A DNA stretch of 64,000 nt from Massariosphaeria phaeospora (Eukaryota; Ascomycota; Dothideomycetes; Pleosporales): contig JAADJZ010000009.1 in the NCBI GenBank assembly GCA_011032825.1, positions 434,001 to 498,000 on the forward strand, given 5' to 3'. Each line of letters begins with the position of its first letter. Position 1 is the first letter of the stretch. Positions 12,693 to 22,804 of this stretch are shown piece by piece. Position numbers and translations under genes: made by a program. The notes beneath the pieces were generated by a model, which saw only the letters and a list, made by a program, of their open reading frames with translations, had not been told where the DNA came from and made no database searches.

Positions 12693-13821
12693 TCACCACG
12701 CTCGCCCTGCCAGGGCTGCTACTTCCGGAACCGCCACAGCATTAAACCTCTCGTCCGCCCTTATCTTTTCCTCGGCAGCCACCTCCTCCCTCAATCTATT
12801 TTCCCTCCTCTGTGCCTGCTCCTCCAACAGCACCTTCTTAATCGCCCTCAACTTGTACCAAATCCACACCGCCATTACGATTGTGATCACAAACACGATG
12901 CTAAACATTATCGTCTGGGTCTTGTCATCCTTCTTTTCCTGTACGAGTAGGACGCCGAGGTAGACGAGGAATATTTGCTTGGGGAGCGAGAGGAATGTCG
13001 CGATGACGAAGAGCCAGAAGTTCACGTCGCAAGTGGAGAAGACGGCGGCGGAGAAGTGCGAGGGGATTGCGGAAAGTCGGATTACTAGGACAATCTAGAT
13101 TGAGAGGGTTAGCCTGCGTTCTCTGTGCAGAGGTTGGTTATCACATACCCAGAAGCCACCGTCCCTTGTCATGCGCGCCAGCGCGCCGTAGTTCAAATTC
13201 GTTTTCTCCAATTTCATCGCTTTTCTTCGCAGAGTGTACTTGAAGACATACCAAGTAGCGACTATGGACACAGGTGTTAGCCGGTACAATAATCTGCCAT
13301 GTCCAGTGTTCTTACTTTCGCCAATGAACGTCCCTGCAGCCACGATTGCAAATCCAATCCAAAGGCCATAAACTACACCACACAGCAACGCGATGATTTC
13401 ATTACCAAACAACGGAGGGAATGAAAGGATGATTAAGATAACGATAGGTATCAGCCATCCGGCTGGTAGCTCGCGCACATTTTCGGAGAATGGGCGGAGT
13501 GTCTACATATCCCAGTTAGTATTGACCGAATCTTTATATGCCTAGAGAGGTCACCTACCTCAACAACATCGTCGTGATATATGGCTAACAATATTGTCGC
13601 GACACCAGCCGCTAGAAAAAGCAGATGCCATGCTGTCGTGTGTCAGGCTGTCTCCCGATATCTTAGCATAGATGAGGGTACGTACGTATATATTTCGGCG
13701 CAAAGAATATCCTTTTCCAGTTTACCGGCCTGTACTCTGTGTCCTCGAGCGCCTCCTGTTTTTTGCTCTCGCCGTGCCCCTTATCCATGCGCGACATCTC
13801 GATATCGGCAACTTCCGGCAT
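12693..13821 (-). CDS. TVP38: Tvp38/TMEM64-family Golgi membrane protein (VTT domain)
   Basis: Five exons (13821-13686, 13632-13559, 13502-13316, 13261-13149, 13094-12693) give 303 residues. The hydrophilic start MPEVADIEMSRMDKG leads to a first helix LLFLAAGVATILLAIY, then the family core ELPAGWLIPIVILIILSFPP, GNEIIALLCGVVYGLWIGFA and GTFIGE, and the C-terminal RLSAIPSHFSAAVFST and FLSLPKQIFLVYLGVLL. Proteins of this (SNARE-associated/DedA-like) superfamily act as scramblases or in Golgi vesicle traffic; yeast Tvp38 sits in Tlg2-containing compartments. A charged coiled tail (EEQAQRRENRLREEVAAEEK) closes the protein on the cytosolic side. Exon 2 is only 74 nt, and the frame requires it. Confidence 0.85.
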
Positions 13822-15057
13822 CACAAATATACGGATCAATTCTCCGATCAGGAAAGGAAGTTTTCAAAGTGACGGTGATTTCAATAAAAAGTTGAACATA
13901 AATGTGAGAGCAAAGAGCGACTAGAAGTTTGAAAGAGGGAGAACGGGGCAAGTCGCGGGGTCTTCAAAGCATAAGTATAAATTGGAACGAGATGTGAAAC
14001 CAACCATAAACGTACCCGCCTCGACGCACGCACCGCCAAGTTCTCTAACACAGGGGGCTTTGCACAAGGACTCTGGGCGCTTATTCGACAGGCTAGGTTT
14101 ATTTCCCGAAGACATTGCCTATCTGGTTAGGGGATGCGATGATCCAGATCGGACGAAACGCGCTCTGTTGTTCGCTCTTGCGTTTGATTGGATGGCTCTT
14201 GAGAATAGCGAAGATGTCTGACTCTCAGTCGCACACCACGTCCAGGTGCATACGATCTCAATCTCCTCTCCAGATCTCGGGCCCCGACGAAACTGTGTTT
14301 TACTATCCCGGTCTGGCAATCTCTAGGACGATGGCGAGGCGTCGCATATTGACCGGACTTGCTATCCAAAGTAGCCGTACGAATGTCAACGTGTGGGCTG
14401 CGCTCCAGCTTACCGGTACCTACCACCTGCAGCCTTCGTATGCCCCCTGATGCCCGCTCAGATCTGCTTGGTTCGAGCTCTAACGGATTCGATCGTCATC
14501 ACGGCCGTCCGATGAGTGACGCGTCGTACACCCCCTCATGCCCACTCAGCTCTGCTTGGTTCGAGCTCCAAGGGATTCGATCGTCACCACGGCCGTTCGG
14601 TACGCCGTAGTGTGTCGTGTGTCTCTTGTGGTCGTGTACAAAGGAAAAGGAGAGATCGTGCGGAGTCTAGTCTTAATCGGTCAGATAACCTCGGCCCATC
14701 AATAAACATCCCCTATGAAACTTCAACACACACACGTCTCTCACATCACGGTTTGCAAGCAACTTAATTCTCTCGATACATTAAACTGAGTGCCAAAGTC
14801 GAGCTAGAAGATGTTCCACTTCCTACTTCCACTTTCCAATATCCAAACTCGATGAAGACAGACGTTAGGCATCCTCTTGACAATATACAAGTTTTACTAG
14901 ATATAGATAGTTTATCTTTATCTTTACGAAGACTTTATTATATCTACTATAATAGGTAACGTATAAGTAGGGACTTGCAGAGGTAACTCCATCGTGGCAG
15001 CCTACCTTCCCAGTCTAGTCTGCAACCCAGGCTCAACATCTTCCCAGAACCTCATCG
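13822..15057. other. Intergenic region with tandem duplication and AT-rich patch
   Basis: 1.24 kb. It contains the 88-bp duplication and, at about 14885-14965, an AT-rich patch full of TATA/ATCT/TAGATA words, unlike its surroundings. No gene recognised. Confidence 0.5.
14443..14600. repeat. Tandem duplication, period 88 bp, two diverged copies
   Basis: Copy 1 starts at 14443 and copy 2 at 14531; about 65 bases match closely, with the core TGCTTGGTTCGAGCTC and GGATTCGATCGTCA identical, differing by roughly eight substitutions, both transitions and transversions. It lies in the empty stretch between the Tvp38-like and PDI-like genes. No coding or RNA function is seen. Confidence 0.7.
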
Positions 15058-16229
15058 TTACAACTCATCATGTCCATCATCCATCCTCGCCGCGCCACCC
15101 CCAAAAATCTGCCCATTCGCCGCCTTCCCTTGCAAAATTGTGGTCAACATATCCTCCACGACCCCCTTCTCAATCCTCTGTCCCTGTCGATACGTAAACA
15201 CATTATCATTCATTGGAGCATGAATCGCTAAAGCTGGAAATGCAGTCTCGCCTTCATTGGACAGTCCAAAGCTTTTCGCCATGGGTGCGTACTCAGTTGC
15301 GTCTGCGACGCCGAATATGACAAATTTCTCGAATTTCTTCGCGAGGGGGGTGAGATCGTGGCGGAGGCGGGTAGCAGAGCCCGATGTTGATGTGAAGATG
15401 TAGAGAGTGAGTTTAGCAGGCTAGAAGACGATGACGTTAGCTTCTGGCTACCCTACTTATTCTCCGTAAAACTTACAACCATGTACTCTGCAAGATTCCT
15501 CTCTGTCACCTCCCCAATAACACTCTTCCTCGCATTCTCCAACAGACTCTCTACATCCCCCTCCTTAAAATGCCCATTCAAGACCTTGTTATCCCCATCT
15601 GCGTTCCTATACGCCACGATGGCTGGCATGGCCAATCCCTCGTTATCCGCGGTTTGCGTTTCTAACGAGTATCCAAATACAAAGTTTTCATTATTGCGTG
15701 CAGCCACAGAGCGGAAGACGGAAAGAAGAGAATCTTGATGGGGGCGAAGGTATGCTATTATGACTATGTCGTCGATGGTCTTGAATGAAGAGATATCGGA
15801 AGGCTCGATGCGCGTTAAAATGGGTAGTTCGCGTTTCCGCACGTATAAGGCTATTGCGTGGGCTGTTCGTCGGCCTCTGTACCGCTTTACTTGTGTATAT
15901 AACTCCTCATCCTCTCCATCCTTCCCGTGTCTTTCTTTTCTGAAGAGTCGCAGAGTTGGATACGAGTTGATGTCGTATGTTTTACACAATTCTACCTCCT
16001 TCTCACAGTCCACTATCACGAACGGCGTTTTTACCATTTCGGCGGCGTCTTCAAAGACACTTTGGAAGGATTGGACTGGTTGGAAAGCTCGAGAGGTGAA
16101 AGCTGCAAGGAGAAGGTCGTGATCTTTCAGTAGTTCTTCGAAGTCATGTTTCCCAACACCTTGTTTTAGGATCGCATTCGAGCAAGTAGCAAAAGAGACG
16201 AGATAACCAAAGAAAGCGGAGGAGTACAT
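15058..16229 (-). CDS. ER-retained PDI-like thioredoxin-fold protein without CxxC active site
   Basis: Two exons (16229-15477 and 15420-15058), 371 residues. It begins with a signal peptide (MYSSAFFGYLVSFATCSNA) and ends in the ER-retrieval signal HDEL. A thioredoxin-like domain covers about residues 22-125: the sheet and the cis-proline (NSYPTLRLF, P91) are kept, but where canonical PDI has WCGHC this protein reads RAFQP, so both catalytic cysteines are replaced (A48 and P51 by my alignment). Two more thioredoxin-like b-type segments follow (from about 135, and SGSATRLRHDLTPLAKKFEKFVIFGVADA near 265-295). Known PDIs have about 500 residues with two CGHC domains; this is shorter and should be redox-inert, acting as chaperone or subunit. 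It is transcribed divergently from a prolyl 4-hydroxylase-like gene 398 bp away. Confidence 0.85.
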
Positions 16230-16627
16230 AGTCAGCCGATGTTCGCAGCTTCATAAGCAGTTTGGCTGAAATTGCAACACTGTCGAGTCGAATCCTAAGA
16301 CGGCACATGCGCAACGACCCCGCCAAAATCAAGTATGACCTCAGTTACCAGGGCCCCTCATGCTTTAAGAGTTGTCGAATCCATGTCGGAGGTCGATCAG
16401 GCACGCCTGCACGTGTCGAAACCTCATGCAACCGTTCTTGTTTCAGATCCGTAACGAAGTCGTCCTTCCCCAGTCTGACACACCGTGACCTGCAGATCGT
16501 TCACAGACATCGAACTCTATAACCGGCGTTGGGCTCCAAAACCTCAGGCCATTGCGAATCTCCTCAAAACTTCGCCTCTTCCTGGATTCTTACCCGAATC
16601 TATTGTTTGCTCGAAGAAAGCGTCGAA
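16230..16627. promoter_or_regulatory. Bidirectional promoter region, PDI-like and prolyl hydroxylase genes
   Basis: 398 bp separate the two start codons, so the two genes must share or abut their promoters. I could not identify a definite unfolded-protein-response element by eye. Confidence 0.55.
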
Positions 16628-17395
16628 ATGTTCTCCAAACTCCTACCACTACCGCTCTTTGCATTACTCGTCGGGGTCACAGCATCTAGCAAAGAAAACA
16701 TCACTTGTCCGCATCACCTCTACAATGTTCAGATCTTCTCCGAGGACCCACTGGTCATATACATCCCCGACTTCATCACAGCAGAAGAAGCAGCGCATTT
16801 GCAATCCATATCCTCGGGCAAGTTCTCGTCCTCGCAAATCGCAGACCAATCCGGGCAACAACACTTAGCGAAAACTCGTACTTCGCGATCAACCTCGTTG
16901 TCATCAGACCAGGTAGTCCAATGTATTGAAGAGCGCGCGCTGCAGTTCCAAGGCTATGATATCCCCCGAACTCGTCTCGAACCGCTCCAAGCAGTCCAAT
17001 ACTCTATCGGCGAGAACTACAAACCACACACAGATTGGTTCACATCTCCAGCGCAGACAACTCAGCAATTTGGCGGTAACAGAGCGACGTCTTTCTTCGT
17101 ATACGTTTCCGCGTCCGAGGACATTATCGGTGGAGGCACGCAGTTTCCGCTCCTCGATGCACCGAGCAGCGAGCGCTGGTGTGATTACGTCAATTGCGAT
17201 GCTGGATGGGACGAAGGCGTTACGTTCAGACCGATTGCGAGAAATGCTGTGTTTTGGCGAAATATGAAGGACGGAAAAGGTGATCGGAGGACGCTGCATT
17301 CAGGGTTGCCAGTACAGAGAGGCGAGAAATTGGGTATGAATATCTGGACTAGGGAGGATGAGCTAGATGTTCAGTATCGTAGCGATATCATCTAA
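16628..17395 (+). CDS. Secretory-pathway prolyl 4-hydroxylase-like 2OG-Fe(II) dioxygenase
   Basis: Single exon, 255 residues, chosen at the ATG that begins a signal peptide (MFSKLLPLPLFALLVGVTAS). The P4H catalytic fold is complete: iron-binding H134-x-D136 in NYKPHTDWF, distal H224 in RTLHSGLPV and the 2-oxoglutarate-binding K234 in RGEKLGMNIW; GGGTQFPLL is the usual strand before the insert. Enzymes of this family hydroxylate peptidyl proline, in animals as an alpha2-beta2 complex with PDI as the beta subunit. The animal peptide-substrate-binding domain is missing, as expected for fungal and plant forms. There is no own KDEL/HDEL signal, which makes the divergently transcribed HDEL-bearing PDI-like neighbour interesting as a partner; that link is inference. 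Confidence 0.9.
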   Translation: MFSKLLPLPLFALLVGVTASSKENITCPHHLYNVQIFSEDPLVIYIPDFITAEEAAHLQSISSGKFSSSQIADQSGQQHLAKTRTSRSTSLSSDQVVQCIEERALQFQGYDIPRTRLEPLQAVQYSIGENYKPHTDWFTSPAQTTQQFGGNRATSFFVYVSASEDIIGGGTQFPLLDAPSSERWCDYVNCDAGWDEGVTFRPIARNAVFWRNMKDGKGDRRTLHSGLPVQRGEKLGMNIWTREDELDVQYRSDII

Positions 17396-17477
17396 TGTGC
17401 ATAAGTAATTAAGTTCTTAAACAATAAATGTAAGGTGAAAGAATATGTATCCAAAAGTAATGTGAAAATATGTATGC

Positions 17478-18901
17478 TTATAATAGAACCATGGCGACGC
17501 CAATCGCTGCAGCCGCAGTCACGATACCCCAAATCGCTGTAGCTGAAACGAATGTTGCTGTACTGGGAGCCACTTTCCCAGAGACTTCAGTACCGGAGGT
17601 CGCCGTGCACTGCTCACCGCAGGAGAATCCGTTCGGACAACAATTTCCACCTAGGTTCGCAGCGCAACTATACCAATTGCTAGGACAGGACCCTCCTTGA
17701 GGAGGAGCCGGGGTTGCTAATCCTGCCCCTGTCGGTGCCGCAATCGTAACGCCGTTGCTGTTCACTATCGTTTGGCTGGCAGTTGGAATACAACTCCCAG
17801 TCGTCTGACAGTCGCTACCGACCCTACAGCAACCAGAAGGATAGTATGCGCTGCAGACATAAAAGCCGGTAGGACAAAGTGAGGGCAGAGAGTCAGATGT
17901 GGCTGGTTGCTCGGGAGTGTTGGAAGTTGGACGGACGGGTGCAGAGGGAGCAACGCTGCTCTGGCTAGTGGAGTCTCCCCCTGTACAGGTTGCACCCGTT
18001 GCGCATTCAAGTCCTTCTTGGCAGCAACCACCTCCAAGGCTTGCCGGGCAAGAGAACCAGCCTGTGCTACAGGTATATGAAGTTGTAGGGCTCGGTGTTG
18101 GGGATGGAGTCGGAGTCGTGGGGACGATGACGACAGCTGTCGACGTAGGCCGCGGTGGTTCTGCAGATGTCGAGGGTTGGACGAAGGTTACCGAGGTTCC
18201 GGCTACGACACCTATATGATCATTAGCATTCAACGCCGCATTTACCCAGGCAACGACTTACACCCGGTATCCTGACAAGTGTAGCCAGGCAAACAACAGC
18301 CTCCATTTGGACTGTCCGGGCAAGATGTATACCCTCGCGCTTCATCACACCTGATCGCTCCGGCACATGCCCGGCCTTGAGGACAACATCCTACAGAGCC
18401 GTATCCCGTATCTTCAATGGATATACACGTTTCAGATGTTCCACAGCAGCTGTCTCGCGCCCCTATACTCGAGCAATCGTTTGTTCCTTCCGGACACCTG
18501 AAGTCTCTCTTCAGCAACGCGTCCCGAACCCTGAAGCGCAGAATTGACTCCAGCAAAGCTTTATCGGAATGCGGTCTCAGAGGAGATATTGCCTGTTCCG
18601 TAATGTTTGCCAGCTCGTTCGAATCCAACCCCTTCTTTTCTGAGTCCGATGCGAATATCCAATCATCCAAGAAGAACATCTCCCCCTCGTCGAGACCCAT
18701 CTTCTTCACACCAATCGGCTTCTCCTTCTGCAGCCTCTCTTGGACGTTGAGGCCCCTTTTCACATGCACCTCGTCCTCGGGGAAATACTTTAGGTGTCTC
18801 GGTAGATTGTGTGGCCAAGGCGGTTCAGCAGCTATCGGAGCCGCGTAGAGGAATGCGATGACGGTTGCCGGGAGGGCTAGGAGGCTGCTCGGGAGGTACA
18901 T
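17478..18901 (-). CDS. GPI-anchored cysteine-rich cell-surface protein
   Basis: Two exons (18901-18262 and 18211-17478), 457 residues. A signal peptide (MYLPSSLLALPATVIAFLYA) is followed by a charged N-terminal region of about 150 residues, then cysteine-rich modules that recur at roughly 30-60-residue spacing: CPEGTNDC..SCCGTSETC, CPDSPNGGCCLPGYTC, CSTGWFSCPASLGGGCC, CPTGFYVCSAYYPSGCC and CPSNWYSCAANLGGNCC. The general form is C-x4-W/F-x2-C-x6-G-x-CC-x4-5-C. Ser/Thr/Pro-rich linkers separate them. The C-terminus is a hydrophobic stretch (IWGIVTAAAAIGVAMVLL) after small residues, as for GPI attachment. No catalytic domain is seen. Proteins of this type coat the fungal wall; binding partner unknown. 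The 3-prime end faces the prolyl hydroxylase end 82 bp away. Confidence 0.85.
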
Positions 18902-19874
18902 TGCGCTAGATTTGGTGTTACAATGATTTGCCACACTCCTGATTTGCAGAGAAGAATAGGAAGATGCAACGGAATGTGCAATCAAGTCCCGGATGATTCA
19001 TAAGAGCAGAGGCTCGTTGGCCAGGTGAGGTGGTTGGTAGTCGCAAACAGGGAAATTGGCGGGGCTGGGATGAGCTGGCGTAGCGCCACGACATCCTGCG
19101 CCAGGAACATCCTGACCAGCAAGCTAAGCCGGTGCGTTTTCTTATCTCTTCTGCATCGCGTGCGAGGTGATGGTGATGATGATGATGGATGGGACGAAGA
19201 CCGAGGTGCTGCATGTCAGTACGTCAAGATCGGACCGTTCCGCTGGTTCCGATGCTTGGCGCTCCAACCAACTTCGAGAAAATTCCTGTTCAGACTAACT
19301 TGTATTTCTACATAGTTAAGAGAGTTTTCAAACTAGCATCCAACTTAAGATAGGTATAAGCAGCAAACACCACTGATCACACAGTCTGATTCGCTGACTC
19401 TCTGCCGGTTCGGTTCTAGGTGTACAGAGTACAGGTGTCCAACACTAGCAGAAGACACTTTGGCCACTACAGCTTATTTGATACAACAATGCAACGTGCC
19501 AGATACAGTAGAGCTTTATTGAGACGGAAGCTCTCTTGGGAGTGTGTCGGAGTTTCTTGTACTACCGGGAGCACCGGACGTTAGTATTCGACATAATGAT
19601 CACCACATAACAGTGAAACATCCATCATAGGGGAAGTATTTCCTATACTTACAGACTGTTTTTATCTTTCATCTACTCTAAAAATCTCTTGCGTACTCTT
19701 AGCGGAAAACCCACTTCTTGTTGCTGCCCGAGACTGGATGCCCGGTTGCTAGAGCCAAAACTAGCCGAAGATACAGCGAGCTCCCTGGAGTATCAAGGAT
19801 CAAATGCACCGCTGGCCCCTCGTAGACTTGGAACTTTCAAGTCTTTGCCGTAATTCGGTACCTGCATAGCAGAG
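18902..19874. other. Intergenic region upstream of the cysteine-rich protein gene
   Basis: 970 bp. A short GATGAT-type simple repeat at about 19170-19186 is the only structure seen; no gene. Confidence 0.5.
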
Positions 19875-20718
19875 TTAGTGCTGGTTCACTAGGTTGGAAA
19901 GGAACATGTACAAGTGGATATTCTTCCTGGAGTACACCTCTTTGTCTGGATCATCTTCGACTTCATTCACCTCAAACATCTTCTTTGCCACCTTCATGAA
20001 CTGCAAATCTGCTCTTCTCCTCTTCTTGAAACAGAAGTAACATACAGTGTTTTCGCCGATAAGGTCCTTGAGAGTCTTTTGGAGGAGTGGGAAGGCCGGC
20101 TCAAAGTACACGCAGTCGGCTGCAAGAATAATGTCTGGTCGAAACTCTGACGGTGGTGTACCCCAATCGTATATCGACGCGCTGACTTTACAGTCGAGTT
20201 TGTTCAGCGATATGTTTGATTCCATCAGTGAGAACATCGGTTTCTGGTCGGTGATGTGGAGGGTTGTGGTGAGTCTGCAACCCAAGGCTACCGCGAGACT
20301 AATACAAAGTATTAGAAGGATGAAAGACGAAGGCATGGAACATGTGAAATGACAAAAGCTCATATTCGAGAGAGGTAATCCGTCGATACAACTTACCCAA
20401 CAAGCCCACCACCAGCACCGAGTTCGATGCTACAGACGTGACCGTTAGCTTCACACATATGGATTACGTCGGGCATTCGTAGTACATCTCTTTGTCTATC
20501 ATATCATCCCGGTGTTTCCTAAGCATATACTTGCTCAACACCATGCCCGCAGGCCAGAATTGACCTCCACATCCGTTCTTCAAGTCCTCATGAAGTTTCA
20601 GCGGTGGAGAAAGTAACCCATCGAAATCGACTTCGGATACGCCAGCAGATTTGACAATTGCCGGCGGAGCTAGGTCTGACCTGACGCTGAATACGTTATT
20701 TTCTCCCGAGTCGGACAT
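19875..20718 (-). CDS. EFM6: METTL21/EFM6-type protein-lysine N-methyltransferase
   Basis: Seven-beta-strand SAM-dependent methyltransferase of family 16; yeast EFM6 methylates a lysine of translation elongation factor 1A. Exons 20718-20486, 20429-20397 and 20298-19875 give 229 residues. SAM-binding motif I, IIELGAGGGLVGLAVA, is assembled from all three exons, the middle one being only 33 nt. Further marks are GQFWPAGMVLSKYML near residue 55, ITDQKPMFSLMESNI (motif II region) and DIILAADCVYFEPAFPLL, where D-x-x-x-A-A-D-C-V-Y is the family's motif after strand 4. The first donor is GTACTA, unusual, but skipping it leads to a stop within a few codons. Assignment to EFM6 over METTL21D relies on motif likeness only. 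Confidence 0.82.
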
Positions 20719-21263
20719 GTTGGTGGTATTGACTGAGTGCAGGGAATTCTGGGGGACGATACTAGTAAGTTAGGCACTACGGGGGCTAGGCCAGATCTAG
20801 TAATAGTGGATCTATATCGTCAGGCAAGAAGAGCCGAGGCACCGTCTTTCTGCCGACTACCATACTCTTCAGTCTCGCCACAGTCCAGACACTTTGTAGG
20901 CGCGACCATCACGGCGTACAAAAACTGAGCTACCGCTGGGATATTGCCACAGTTCAAGGATTTAATTGAGCAAGTGTTGCCAGTCACCAAATCCGCTATT
21001 CGAATTCCTTCCTTATCTTATCTTCGGGGTGTTCCACGGCAACGCCTCCGGATGGATAGGACACCATGCATATCAGACGCCATTTCTCGGCGCTGCCCCT
21101 CGGAGCACTAGAGCCGCGGCTGTTGGACTGCATGTACCCAAGAACTGGACATGAGCTCTATGACTTCCGGTCCTCGCCCACATATTTCTACTCAACTCAC
21201 CTCTGATCCTTTGTACCCTCGACTCTCACTCTACACCGGCTTTAAATTCTACATTGCCAAAAC
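20719..21263. other. Divergent promoter region, EFM6-like and ammonium transporter genes
   Basis: 545 bp with the paired GATA sites annotated separately. Nothing else recognised. Confidence 0.5.
21013..21024. promoter_or_regulatory. Two adjacent GATA-factor (HGATAR) sites upstream of the ammonium transporter
   Basis: The plus strand reads TTATCTTATCTT here, which on the minus strand contains two overlapping-spaced AGATAA sites. They lie about 240-250 bp before the ATG of the ammonium transporter at 21264. Fungal GATA factors of the AreA/NIT2 type recognise HGATAR, prefer paired sites, and switch on ammonium permeases under nitrogen limitation. Function here is inferred from position and family knowledge. 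Confidence 0.5.
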
Positions 21264-22804
21264 ATGGCCCTCCCCGAAGACGTGCTAAGAGCCTGGGACG
21301 CTTGTGATCGCACGGATACGCTGTTCGTACTTGTCTGCTCGGTCTTCTGTATGTTTATCCTACAAGCCATAGTAGGGAACTTTTAGATAAAATATTGCAT
21401 CCGAAAGTTGACGTTTCCAAGGCTGGGGTATCATCCCTGCAGTTGGCATAGCTTACAGTGGATACTGTACACGCTCCAATGCTTTGGCTTCCATAATGCC
21501 GTCCATACTCGCGGTAACTGTATGTTCCATACAATGGTTCATTGTTGGATACTCGCTCGCCTATGGCAAAGGAGGCGCTGTATTCGGGGACTTTACGTAC
21601 GCTTTTCACAAAGGTGTACTAGCAGAACCTGTTGGTACGATTCCAGCAGTATTGTTTAGCTTCTTCCAGCTTGTCTTCCAAGCCACGGTCTGTGCAATTG
21701 CCGTTGGCGGTGCCTCAGAGAGGGGTAGATTACTACCGCTCATTCCCTTCATATTCGTAGGTTCAAGTATACACCTCGGGATATGCAGTCACTAATGCGA
21801 GAATTCTAGCTTTGGTCGACGCTTGTGTATGATCCGCTTGCTCACATGGTGTGGGGAGGTGGGTTCTTGCAAGACCTCGGCGTCCTTGACTTTGCTGGCG
21901 GTACCCCTGTCCATATAAACTCCGGCGCGACGGCGACAGCCATTTCCATATACCTCTCTTACCCACTCTTCCGGTCACGCAAGTCTTCAATTAGGACGCC
22001 TTCTCATCTTGTTATCCACCGTCCAGTGAACTCGATTTGTCAACTCCTGGCGATGATCAGCATCTGGGGCTCCTGGATGGCCTTCGATGCTGGAACGGTT
22101 TTGGCCTTCAACTTCAAGTCTGTCATGGCGCTTTGCGTAACTAATCTATGCGCCGCTAGTGGGGCGATGACTTGGATGCTCTATACATATGTCGAAGTGG
22201 GAAGATGGAGCCTAGACTCGTGTTTCATGGGCGCTATCTCTGGTCTGATCATGATCACCCCCGCAGCCGGCTTTATCGACCTACCAACTGCTTTCTTCTT
22301 CGGTATACTTGGTGCTCTAGTGTGCAGACAAGCCTTAAGGATAAAGTTCACAGACTTTGCAAGACGGTGGCGCTGGGTCGACAATGGCGATACCTTCGCC
22401 ACACATTGTATCGGAGGCGTTCTAGCGACTATCGCTACGGGATGTTTTGCACGAAAAGAGGTTGCAGGCTACGATGGAGTCACCGAAATCAGAGGGGGCG
22501 TTTTCTTCGATGGAAATATCCAGCAGCTGGGTATCCAAATTGTCGAGGCGCTTGTCGGATTCGTCTGGTCGTTCGTCGGGAGTTACATCATTTATGCACT
22601 CATCGATTGTGTGCCAGGCTTCGAAGTTCTGGCCGAAGACAAGTATACGCTATACATGATTTAGAAAAGCGATGGAGTCTAACACTTCACAGGGATATCA
22701 TTGCAGGACTAGACGCTAGCCAACTGGACGAAGAGACATTATGGACCGAGACTCAGAAGTATTATCCATTTGCGGATCGGGAAAGCGAAATACACTTGGA
22801 CTGA
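21264..22804 (+). CDS. Ammonium transporter (Amt/Mep/Rh family)
   Basis: Plasma-membrane ammonium permease with 11 expected helices. Four exons: 21264-21348, 21422-21756, 21810-22642 and 22693-22804, 454 residues. Family marks are CWGIIPAVGIAYSGY, SIQWFIVGYSLAYGKGG, FQLVFQATVCAIAVGGASERGR (periplasmic/gate region), WGGGFLQDLGVLDFAGGTPVHINSGA with the first pore histidine, and GDTFATHCIGGVLATIATG with the second. The last intron (donor GTATAC) is needed to replace an early stop by the C-terminal tail DIIAGLDASQLDEETLW, the cytosolic region that couples the subunits of the trimer. Two GATA sites upstream suggest nitrogen regulation. Which Mep class it belongs to cannot be decided by eye. Confidence 0.93.

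Noticed and set aside
14461..14600. GGTTCGAGCTC and ATTCGATCG resembling tRNA T-loop or B-box sequences
   Set aside because: No matching acceptor, D-arm or anticodon arm can be folded around them; the likeness is to the B-box consensus only.
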